Notes under the pieces: generated by a model
What the model saw: only the letters and a program-made list of their open reading frames with translations
What the model was told of the DNA's origin: nothing
Database searches by the model: none
In this document: piece by piece, positions 1 through 5,022 of the stretch
How the letters are laid out: each line of letters begins with the position of its first letter
Position numbering within the stretch: position 1 is the first letter of the stretch
Position numbers and translations under genes: made by a program
Source: Bacillota bacterium
GTDB taxonomy: Bacteria > Bacillota_A > Clostridia > DSM-8532
Direction of reading: 5' to 3'
Length of the DNA stretch: 6,223 nucleotides
Assembly: GCA_023424865.1 (NCBI GenBank)
Contig: JAFADM010000508.1
Location: forward strand, 1 to 6,223

Positions 1-86
1 AAGCCCAAGGCCTCAAAAAGAGTTCTGTATATAGAATAGAAATTACTACAGGAAAATTTCGATAGGATCTTCCACCGCGGCAATTC

Positions 87-97
87 TATGGTATGAT
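87..97 (+). promoter_or_regulatory. candidate extended -10 promoter upstream of the CE7 esterase
   Basis: TATGGTATGAT combines a TRTG motif (87-90), one spacer base and the hexamer TATGAT (92-97), a five-of-six match to TATAAT. This is the extended -10 arrangement common in Gram-positive sigma-A promoters. No good -35 box is seen: CTTCCA at 69-74 matches TTGACA in three positions at 17 nt spacing. Transcription would start near 104, giving a leader of about 48 nt. No CcpA-type cre site or other known operator was recognised. The call rests on pattern matching only. Confidence 0.4.
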
Positions 98-137
98 CAG
101 AAGGAATGTTCATTTTCTGCTATTTTATTTGCATTTT

Positions 138-144
138 AAAGGAG
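138..144 (+). promoter_or_regulatory. ribosome binding site of the CE7 esterase
   Basis: AAAGGAG lies 7 nt before the ATG at 152 and only 1 nt before the in-frame ATG at 146. The spacing therefore selects 152 as the start, removing two residues (Met-Tyr) from the longest possible reading. Confidence 0.75.
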
Positions 145-151
145 AATGTAT

Positions 152-1120
152 ATGCCATTAGTTGACATGCCACTTGAAAAGCTTAAAGAGTATAAGGGGA
201 TTAATCCCAAGCCTGCGGATTTTGAGGCTTTCTGGGATAAGGCCCTTGAAGAAATGAGAAATACACCCCACAATTCGGAGCTCATTCCCACTGGTCCCAA
301 AACGGATTTCGCAGAGTGCTTTGATTTATATTTTGACGGTACAGGCAACTCCCGCATTCACGCCATGTATGCAAGACCTAAGAACCCCAAGGGCAAAAGC
401 CCTGTCATTCTTCAATTCCACGGTTATTCCGGAGATGCGGGAGACTGGCTGGACAAACTGGCTTATGTGGCGGCAGGCTTTTGTGTAGCCGCACTGGATT
501 GCCGGGGACAAGCCGGTAAATCCGAGGATTTAAGCGGTACCGTGGGAACCACCTTTAAAACCCATTTCGCCAAGGGCCTCGACGGCAAGCCCGAGGACCT
601 GTTTTACAAGCATATGTATCTTGATACCGCCAAGCTTGCGGATGTTGTTCTGGGCTTCTCTGAAACCGACGAAACCCGGGTGGGCGCTATGGGTGGATCC
701 CAGGGCGGAGGACTCACCTTTGCCTGCGCAGCACTGGAACCCCGCGTGACCCGTATGGCAGCAACCTATCCCTTTTTGAGCGATTACAAGCGCGTTTGGC
801 AAATGGATCTTGCCAAGGGTGCCTATGAAGAGCTCAGCTATTACTTCAGAAAATTTGATCCCCTCCATGAAAGAGAAGAAGAAGTCTTTACTAAGCTGGG
901 TTATATCGACATCCAGCATCTTGCCCCAAGGATAAAGGCCAGGACACTGATGGCTGTGGGCCTTATGGATACCATCTGCCCCCCGTCCACCCAGTTTGCC
1001 GCTTATAATAAGGTAACAAGCGAAAAAAGCCTTCTTATTTACCCGGATTACGGCCATGAGGGCTTAAAGGGCTATGCCGACAAGCTTTACGAATATATGC
1101 TGGAGCTTGTAAAAATTTAA
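152..1120 (+). CDS. acetyl xylan esterase / cephalosporin-C deacetylase (CE7 family)
   Basis: This 322-residue alpha/beta hydrolase belongs to carbohydrate esterase family 7, like B. subtilis Cah and Thermotoga AxeA. Known members deacetylate short xylo-oligosaccharides and other small acetyl esters, usually in the cytoplasm, and form hexamers. The family signatures are all visible: RGQ at 118-120, the nucleophile elbow GGSQGG at 181-186 with catalytic Ser183, Asp273 in GLMDT followed by CPPST, and His302-Glu303. HGY at 90-92 carries the tyrosine that helps form the oxyanion hole. There is no signal peptide, so the protein is predicted to be intracellular, and its length is normal for the family (about 320). 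The start at 152 is chosen by spacing to AAAGGAG. The gene is separated from folD by 43 nt with no terminator, so co-transcription is likely. The natural substrate cannot be told from sequence; acetylated xylo-oligosaccharides are the usual guess. Confidence 0.93.
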   Translation: MPLVDMPLEKLKEYKGINPKPADFEAFWDKALEEMRNTPHNSELIPTGPKTDFAECFDLYFDGTGNSRIHAMYARPKNPKGKSPVILQFHGYSGDAGDWLDKLAYVAAGFCVAALDCRGQAGKSEDLSGTVGTTFKTHFAKGLDGKPEDLFYKHMYLDTAKLADVVLGFSETDETRVGAMGGSQGGGLTFACAALEPRVTRMAATYPFLSDYKRVWQMDLAKGAYEELSYYFRKFDPLHEREEEVFTKLGYIDIQHLAPRIKARTLMAVGLMDTICPPSTQFAAYNKVTSEKSLLIYPDYGHEGLKGYADKLYEYMLELVKI

Positions 1121-1128
1121 ATTCATGC

Positions 1129-1144
1129 CTATAACCCATTATAG
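1129..1144 (+). repeat. small AT-rich inverted repeat just before the folD ribosome binding site
   Basis: CTATAA (1129-1134), a CCCA loop and TTATAG (1139-1144) form a perfect 6-bp hairpin. It ends directly before AAAAGG at 1145-1150, the likely folD ribosome binding site. Five of the six pairs are A-T, so it should be weak. There is no U-tract, so it is not a terminator. A role in folD translation is possible but unproven. Confidence 0.35.
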
Positions 1145-1163
1145 AAAAGGATATATTAAAATT

Positions 1164-2027
1164 ATGGCATACACGCTTTTAAACGGTAAGGAACTGGCTA
1201 AAAGGATGAAGACGGAGATGGCCCGGGAAGTGGAGGCACTGGTTAAGGAAAGTGTGCTTCCAGGCTTGGCTGTTGTGATTGTCGGAGATGATCCTGCCTC
1301 CCGCATTTATGTAAAGAATAAAAGGAAGGACTGTGAGGAGGTAGGAATACGCTCCTTTGAGTACGCCCTTCCCGCTGAAACCCATGAAGACCAGCTTCTG
1401 GAGCTGATAGACGCTTTGAACGAGGACGATGCGGTTGACGGTATACTGGTTCAGCTGCCTTTGCCCGGGCATCTCAGCGAGGAACATGTGTTAAAACGCA
1501 TTGCCCCGCACAAGGATGTGGATGCCTTTCACCCCTTTAATGTGGGAGAACTGGTTATCGGCAGAAACAGCTTTGTACCCTGTACGCCGTCGGGAGTTAT
1601 GGCACTTTTAAAGGATGCGGGAATTGAAGTGAAGGGAAAGAGCTGCGTGGTGGTGGGAAGAAGCAATATTGTGGGAAAGCCTATGGCGCTTTTACTACTT
1701 CATGCCGATGGAACCGTCACAGTGTGCCACTCAAAAACAAGAGATCTTGAAAAGGTATGTGCTCAGGCGGACATTTTGGTAGCAGCCATTGGACGTCCGG
1801 GTTTTATTACCGAAAAATTTGTCAAGCCCGGTGCCGTGGTGGTGGATGTGGGCATTAACCGCCTTCCTGACGGAACTATGACCGGGGATGTGGATTTTAA
1901 CAACGTCGCCCCTTTATCTTCCTATATAACACCTGTTCCGGGAGGAGTTGGACCCATGACAAGGGCCATGTTGCTTACAAATACCATTAAAGCTGCCAAA
2001 ATGCACAAAAAAGACAGGCTTTCTTGA
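1164..2027 (+). CDS. folD: bifunctional 5,10-methylenetetrahydrofolate dehydrogenase / methenyltetrahydrofolate cyclohydrolase
   Basis: FolD oxidises 5,10-methylene-THF with NAD(P)+ and hydrolyses the methenyl product to 10-formyl-THF. In the cytoplasm this supplies purine and formyl-Met synthesis; in acetogens it is part of the methyl branch of the Wood-Ljungdahl pathway. The protein has 287 residues, the usual bacterial length. The N-terminal catalytic domain shows YVKNKRK with Tyr49 and catalytic Lys53, then VQLPLP (96-101, Gln97) and KDVDAFHP with Asp120. The Rossmann domain shows VVGRSNIVGKP (163-173), and the C-terminal signature PGGVGPMT is at 259-266. Ala121 replaces the glycine usual in KDVDGF, a mild variation. 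The frame opens at 1125, but that ATG has no ribosome binding site and would add 13 residues foreign to the family. ATG 1164 starts the normal MAYTLLNGKELA terminus, with AAAAGG 13 nt upstream, a rather long spacing. The stop codon overlaps the -35 box of the next promoter. Confidence 0.97.
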   Translation: MAYTLLNGKELAKRMKTEMAREVEALVKESVLPGLAVVIVGDDPASRIYVKNKRKDCEEVGIRSFEYALPAETHEDQLLELIDALNEDDAVDGILVQLPLPGHLSEEHVLKRIAPHKDVDAFHPFNVGELVIGRNSFVPCTPSGVMALLKDAGIEVKGKSCVVVGRSNIVGKPMALLLLHADGTVTVCHSKTRDLEKVCAQADILVAAIGRPGFITEKFVKPGAVVVDVGINRLPDGTMTGDVDFNNVAPLSSYITPVPGGVGPMTRAMLLTNTIKAAKMHKKDRLS

Positions 2028-2052
2028 CATAAAAATGAAAAGTGTATACAAT
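2024..2052 (+). promoter_or_regulatory. sigma-A promoter for rny, overlapping the folD stop codon
   Basis: TTGACA (2024-2029), a perfect -35 box, is followed after exactly 17 nt by TACAAT (2047-2052), five of six to the -10 consensus. The folD stop TGA (2025-2027) lies inside the -35 box, so the promoter uses the last bases of the preceding gene. Transcription should start near 2059, giving a leader of about 105 nt before rny. No terminator separates folD from rny, so some read-through from upstream is also possible. Confidence 0.85.
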
Positions 2053-2061
2053 AGTTTCATA

Positions 2062-2087
2062 ATGGCATTCAGTGTGCGTAATGCTGT
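2062..2087 (+). repeat. possible 5'-end hairpin in the rny leader
   Basis: ATGGCATT (2062-2069) can pair with AATGCTGT (2080-2087) as an 8-bp RNA stem with two G-U pairs, across a 10-nt loop. It lies within a few bases of the predicted transcription start, where 5' structure can affect mRNA stability. The core of five Watson-Crick pairs (GCATT/AATGC) could arise by chance. Confidence 0.3.
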
Positions 2088-2122
2088 GAAAGCCGTTTAT
2101 TTGCTTTATTGATGATGAAGAA

Positions 2123-2170
2123 ATGAATTCCATGGAAAAGCTGTTAACAAAAGCTAAAGGAGGTGAGTAA
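2123..2170 (+). other. possible 15-codon leader ORF overlapping the rny start
   Basis: ATG at 2123 opens a frame encoding [15 protein letters not shown] that stops with TAA at 2168-2170. A second in-frame ATG is at 2132. The frame runs through the rny Shine-Dalgarno sequence and ends 3 nt after the GTG at 2163, an arrangement that would allow translational coupling to rny. Its own ribosome binding site is weak (GAAG-like bases at 2117-2120). A reading frame this short can occur by chance, so it is a candidate only. Confidence 0.25.
2156..2166 (+). promoter_or_regulatory. very strong Shine-Dalgarno sequence that overlaps the rny GTG
   Basis: AAAGGAGGTGA is a near-complete match to the anti-Shine-Dalgarno tail of 16S rRNA. 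It includes the GTG at 2163 that is the only conventional start in the rny frame near here. Eight nt after GGAGG, at the preferred spacing, the frame has ATA (2172-2174) rather than ATG, GTG or TTG. Confidence 0.8.
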
Positions 2171-3734
2171 TATAGAGTTTCTATTTTTAATTATCGGCCT
2201 AGTAATAGGTATTATCATAGCGATCGTTAGTTCACTTATTTCCTTCCGAAAGGGAGTTGAGCATAGAAAGCGCGTGGCGGAAGCCCAGTTCGAAAGTGCT
2301 GAAAAGGAAAGCCAGCGCCTCATAAGTGAAGCTGAAAAAGTTGCTGAGAGAAGAAAGCGGGACACCCTGATTGAAGCCCGTGAAGAGATTCACAAGAGCA
2401 GGGTGGAGCTGGAGCGGGAAGTCAGGGAGCGCAGAACGGAAATTCAGCGAACTGAAAGAAGACTTCAGCAAAAAGACGAGACACTTGAAAAGAAAATGGA
2501 TACCCTTGAAAAGAAAGATGAAGCATTGAACAAGCAGATTCACGAAATCGAAGTCCGTCAGGAAGAGATTGACGCACTGCATCAAAGACAGATTGAAAAA
2601 TTGGAGAGCATTTCCGGTTTATCTGTTGAAGAGGCAAAGCAGTATCTGCTGAGCAATATTGAGGGTGAGGTCAAGCATGAAGCCGCTATAATGGTCAAGG
2701 AGATCTTTGAAAGAGCCAAGGAAGAAGCCGGACGCAAGTCCAAGGAGGTTTTGGCCACAGCTATTCAAAGATGTGCAGCGGATCATGCTTCGGAAATTAC
2801 CGTTTCCGTGGTGGCACTGCCCAATGATGAAATGAAGGGCAGGATCATCGGAAGAGAAGGCCGCAATATCCGTACACTGGAAACTCTTACCGGCATTGAT
2901 TTGATTATCGACGATACGCCGGAAGCGGTTATCCTGTCCGGATTTGATCCTATTCGAAGAGAAGTGGCGCGTTTAGCGCTTGAAAAGCTCATTGTGGACG
3001 GACGCATTCACCCCGCCCGCATTGAAGAAATGGTTGAAAAGGCACGGAAAGAAGTGGATAACGCCATTCGTGAAGAAGGCGACAGGGCTACTTTTGAAAC
3101 CGGCGTACACGGACTTAACCCCGAGCTGATAAAGCTTCTCGGTAAGCTCAAGTACAGAACCAGTTATGGGCAGAACGTCCTCATGCACTCCATAGAGGTT
3201 TCCCATCTGGCCGGATTGATGGCCGCCGAGCTTGGAGAGGATGTCACTCTCGCCAAGCGTGCAGGACTGCTGCATGATATCGGCAAAGCCGTGGATCATG
3301 AAGTGGAAGGAACCCATGTCACAATTGGCGCTGAGCTATGCCGCAAATACCGTGAAAGCGAAGATATCATAAACGCCGTTATGGCCCACCATGGCGACGT
3401 GGAGGCGACTACTGTTATCGCTGTTCTGGTTCAGGCTGCAGACGCTGTTTCCGGTGCAAGGCCCGGGGCCAGAAGAGAGACTTTGGAGACCTACGTCAAG
3501 CGGCTTCAAAAGCTGGAGGAAATAGCCAATTCCTTCACCGAAGTCGAAAAATCCTTTGCCATTCAGGCAGGACGCGAAATCCGCATTATGGTTAAGCCTG
3601 AGGTCATTAATGACGAAGGCATGATTATGGTTGCGAGAGATATCGTCAAGCGTATAGAAAGCGAAATGGATTACCCCGGACAAATCAAGGTTCACGTGAT
3701 ACGTGAAACTCGAACCGTAGAATACGCAAAGTAA
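2163..3734 (+). CDS. rny: ribonuclease Y, membrane-anchored endoribonuclease
   Basis: RNase Y makes the first cuts in mRNA decay in many Firmicutes and acts at the inner face of the membrane. Counting from GTG 2163 the protein has 523 residues (B. subtilis: 520). It shows one N-terminal membrane segment (about 5-27), then a long charged coiled coil rich in Glu, Lys and Arg (about 30-195). A KH domain follows with the GREG loop at 230-233 (IIGREGRN). The HD hydrolase domain has His342, His371-Asp372 in LLHDIGKA, His409-410 and Asp427. The C-terminal part ends with [10 protein letters not shown], typical of the family. No key residue is missing. The start is uncertain: GTG 2163 lies inside the Shine-Dalgarno sequence, while ATA 2172 is correctly spaced and would give 520 residues with the HD pair at 368-369, the B. 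subtilis numbering. Upstream in frame there is a stop at 2145. The gene has its own sigma-A promoter and a downstream hairpin terminator. Confidence 0.97.
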   Translation: MSNIEFLFLIIGLVIGIIIAIVSSLISFRKGVEHRKRVAEAQFESAEKESQRLISEAEKVAERRKRDTLIEAREEIHKSRVELEREVRERRTEIQRTERRLQQKDETLEKKMDTLEKKDEALNKQIHEIEVRQEEIDALHQRQIEKLESISGLSVEEAKQYLLSNIEGEVKHEAAIMVKEIFERAKEEAGRKSKEVLATAIQRCAADHASEITVSVVALPNDEMKGRIIGREGRNIRTLETLTGIDLIIDDTPEAVILSGFDPIRREVARLALEKLIVDGRIHPARIEEMVEKARKEVDNAIREEGDRATFETGVHGLNPELIKLLGKLKYRTSYGQNVLMHSIEVSHLAGLMAAELGEDVTLAKRAGLLHDIGKAVDHEVEGTHVTIGAELCRKYRESEDIINAVMAHHGDVEATTVIAVLVQAADAVSGARPGARRETLETYVKRLQKLEEIANSFTEVEKSFAIQAGREIRIMVKPEVINDEGMIMVARDIVKRIESEMDYPGQIKVHVIRETRTVEYAK

Positions 3735-3752
3735 GCAAGTACAAAAATTCAT

Positions 3753-3787
3753 GACAGGAAGCGTGAAAACGCTTCCTGTCTATTCTT
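3753..3787 (+). terminator. hairpin terminator after rny
   Basis: GACAGGAAGCGT (3753-3764) pairs perfectly with ACGCTTCCTGTC (3769-3780), giving a 12-bp stem closed by a GAAA (GNRA) tetraloop. The following bases TATTCTT are only partly T-rich, so termination may be incomplete and allow read-through into ymdB. On the opposite strand the same stem is followed after five bases by a run of five T. The hairpin starts 18 nt after the rny stop codon, and it could equally protect the 3' end of the rny message. Confidence 0.75.
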
Positions 3788-3788
3788 A

Positions 3789-3820
3789 GTAAAGCGCACC
3801 CAAAATAATTGGCGCTTTAC
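3789..3820 (+). repeat. 9-bp inverted repeat between rny and ymdB
   Basis: GTAAAGCGC (3789-3797) and GCGCTTTAC (3812-3820) are perfect inverted copies separated by 14 nt. The spacer can add a short CAA/TTG pairing across a bulge. No U-tract follows on either strand, so it does not look like an intrinsic terminator. It may be an RNA hairpin in the ymdB leader or an operator for a dimeric regulator; the sequence does not decide between them. Confidence 0.6.
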
Positions 3821-3839
3821 ATTGCAGCAAAGGCAGGAA

Positions 3840-3857
3840 CACTTCTTGAGAGAAGTG
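3840..3857 (+). repeat. 7-bp hairpin in the ymdB leader
   Basis: CACTTCT (3840-3846) pairs with AGAAGTG (3851-3857) around a TGAG loop. It ends 16 nt before the ymdB Shine-Dalgarno sequence. The left arm's CACTT could instead pair with a second AAGTG at 3869-3873, which abuts the Shine-Dalgarno bases, so two alternative folds exist. No convincing sigma-A promoter was found in 3781-3878. Confidence 0.45.
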
Positions 3858-3873
3858 ATTCGGACTTAAAGTG

Positions 3874-3889
3874 AAAGGATGAAACCTTT
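3874..3889 (+). promoter_or_regulatory. ymdB ribosome binding site with self-pairing potential
   Basis: AAAGG (3874-3878) is the only good Shine-Dalgarno match for ymdB. It abuts the ATG at 3879 with no spacer, but lies 9 nt before the in-frame TTG at 3888, so it selects the TTG. CCTTT at 3885-3889 is the exact reverse complement of AAAGG, so the site and start can close into a 5-bp hairpin with a 6-nt loop. The stem is short and probably weak. Confidence 0.5.
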
Positions 3890-4673
3890 GAAGATCCTTT
3901 TTATCGGGGATGTATTCGGCGAAACCGGCAGAACTGCACTTAAATTGAAGGCGGAAGAGCTAAAAAAAACTTACAGACCCGATTTTTTTATTGTTAACGG
4001 AGAAAATGCGGCCGGGGGAAAAGGGATAAACTACAACACCGCTCAGGATATATTTGATTGCGGAGCCGATGTGATTACCATGGGAAACCACACATGGGCA
4101 CGTAAGGAAGTACTTAACATCATTGACTCGGGCATCAAAATTATCCGGCCTGCCAACTATCCAAAGGGAGTACCCGGCAAGGGAAGGATAATTATTGAAC
4201 GGGGCGGAGTTCGCCTTGGTATTATCAATCTTTTGGGCAGAGTGTATATGGATGGACCGGTAGATTGTCCTTTTCAAACAGCGGATCGGGAGCTATCCTA
4301 TTTTAAGGGACAAACCGATGCCGTATTTGTGGACTTTCATGCCGAGGCAACCAGTGAAAAAATTGCCCTTGGCATGTATCTGGACGGAAGAGTGGCCTGT
4401 GTTGCAGGTACCCATACCCATGTTCAGACTGCTGATGAACGGATCCTTGAAAACGGTACGGCTTTTATTACGGATACAGGGTTTACGGGTCCTGCGGACG
4501 GCATCATCGGTATAAAAAAAGAGCTTATTTTAAAAAAGTTTACTCTCGGTTTACCAATACAGCATGAACTTGCACCCGGGAGAGCCGTATTAAACGGCAT
4601 CCTGGTTACACTTGATCCCATAACAAAAAAGGCAACAGGCATAGAACGCATTTCAGAATTTATAAAAGTATAA
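3888..4673 (+). CDS. ymdB: YmdB family metallophosphodiesterase
   Basis: YmdB is a dimetal phosphodiesterase that hydrolyses cyclic nucleotides, best on 2',3'-cyclic forms in vitro. In B. subtilis it is needed for the switch to biofilm gene expression. From TTG 3888 the protein has 261 residues, against about 264 in B. subtilis. Metal ligands are all present: Asp8 in FIGDVFG, Glu39-Asn40 in VNGEN, Asn67-His68 in GNHTW, His151 in DFHAEATSEK, and His176 and His178 in GTHTHVQTAD. There is no signal peptide, so it is cytoplasmic. The longer reading from ATG 3879 adds only three residues, but that ATG has no usable Shine-Dalgarno spacing, and the family normally begins MxILFIGD as here. spoVS follows after 21 nt with no terminator, so the two are probably co-transcribed. 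Which physiological cyclic nucleotide it acts on here is not visible in sequence. Confidence 0.95.
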   Translation: MKILFIGDVFGETGRTALKLKAEELKKTYRPDFFIVNGENAAGGKGINYNTAQDIFDCGADVITMGNHTWARKEVLNIIDSGIKIIRPANYPKGVPGKGRIIIERGGVRLGIINLLGRVYMDGPVDCPFQTADRELSYFKGQTDAVFVDFHAEATSEKIALGMYLDGRVACVAGTHTHVQTADERILENGTAFITDTGFTGPADGIIGIKKELILKKFTLGLPIQHELAPGRAVLNGILVTLDPITKKATGIERISEFIKV

Positions 4674-4681
4674 AATTTATC

Positions 4682-4686
4682 GGAGG
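4682..4686 (+). promoter_or_regulatory. ribosome binding site of spoVS
   Basis: GGAGG lies 8 nt before ATG 4695 in the 21-nt gap after ymdB. Strength and spacing are ideal, which suggests that SpoVS is translated well. Confidence 0.8.
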
Positions 4687-4694
4687 TTTTTGAG

Positions 4695-4964
4695 ATGGAT
4701 GTGTTGAAGGTCTCTTCAAAATCGAATCCCAATTCCGTAGCCGGAGCAATTGCTGGAGTAGTCAGAGAAAAGGGAATGGCCGAGGTTCAATCCATCGGAG
4801 CAGGTGCTTTGAACCAGGCAGTTAAGGCTGTGGCTATCGCCAGAGGTTTTCTCGCCCCCCTGGGAATTGAACTGGTTTGCGTACCTGCGTTTTCTGAAAT
4901 AATAGTGGATGGTGAGGAAAGAACTGCTATGAAGCTTATTGTAGAGCCCCGCAGGCATGTATAA
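4695..4964 (+). CDS. spoVS: stage V sporulation protein S
   Basis: SpoVS is a small, highly conserved Alba-fold protein. In B. subtilis it affects spore coat assembly and completion of sporulation, and its loss also bypasses certain septation defects; its molecular activity is not firmly known. The protein has 89 residues (B. subtilis: 86). Nearly the whole length matches the family: the N-terminal LKVSSKSNPNSVAGAIAG, the central IGAGALNQAVKAVAIARGF (38-56) and the C-terminal DGEERTAMKLIVEPR (72-86). The last three residues, RHV, extend beyond the B. subtilis end. Its place straight after ymdB matches the B. subtilis order. No separate promoter was recognised: TATAAA at 4661-4666 and 4669-4674 lack a -35 box, and no convincing sigma-H site is present. 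It is probably read from the ymdB transcript. Confidence 0.97.
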   Translation: MDVLKVSSKSNPNSVAGAIAGVVREKGMAEVQSIGAGALNQAVKAVAIARGFLAPLGIELVCVPAFSEIIVDGEERTAMKLIVEPRRHV

Positions 4965-5022
4965 GAGTATAGCTGTTATACCTTGTATGAACCAGGAAGA
5001 CGAGAATGGAGACACGGTATGA
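4957..5022 (+). other. possible 21-codon ORF bridging spoVS and pgcA
   Basis: ATG at 4957 opens a frame beginning MYKSIAVIPCMNQ and ending at TGA 5020-5022. It overlaps the spoVS end by 8 nt and the pgcA start by the classic ATGA overlap, so it fills the junction exactly. A second in-frame ATG is at 4987. Only weak Shine-Dalgarno bases (GCAGG at 4951-4955) precede the first ATG at very short spacing. pgcA has its own good ribosome binding site, so coupling is not required. Chance is a serious alternative at this length. Confidence 0.25.

Noticed and set aside
1..65. Open frames at the left edge, for example one ending at TAG 37-39 and one ending at TAG 63-65, as a possible C-terminal tail of an upstream gene.
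   Set aside because: Only 12 to 20 codons are visible, with no recognisable motif and no terminator after them; nothing supports a call.
98..119. Dyad CAGAA ... TTCTG around the predicted esterase transcription start as an operator.
   Set aside because: Arms of only 5 bp with a 12-nt gap and no match to a known operator; expected by chance.
530..1057. 175-codon open frame on the - strand inside the esterase gene.
   Set aside because: It is the antisense shadow of a gene with intact catalytic motifs; no family resemblance and no proper start context.
1125..1163. N-terminal extension of FolD by 13 residues from ATG 1125.
   Set aside because: No ribosome binding site at normal distance, the added residues do not fit the family, and the stretch contains a 6-bp hairpin; ATG 1164 gives the normal terminus.
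3336..3752. 138-codon open frame on the - strand covering the rny 3' end.
   Set aside because: Shadow of the conserved HD and C-terminal regions of RNase Y; no recognisable product.
4637..4659. Possible sigma-H promoter for spoVS (AGGCATA ... GAAT), since spoVS is sigma-H dependent in B. subtilis.
   Set aside because: The -35 element has AGGC instead of AGGA and the spacing to GAAT is about 2 nt too short compared with known sites.
4661..4674. TATAAA repeats before spoVS as a sigma-A -10 box.
   Set aside because: No -35-like sequence lies 16-18 nt upstream of either copy; the AT-rich end of ymdB explains them.
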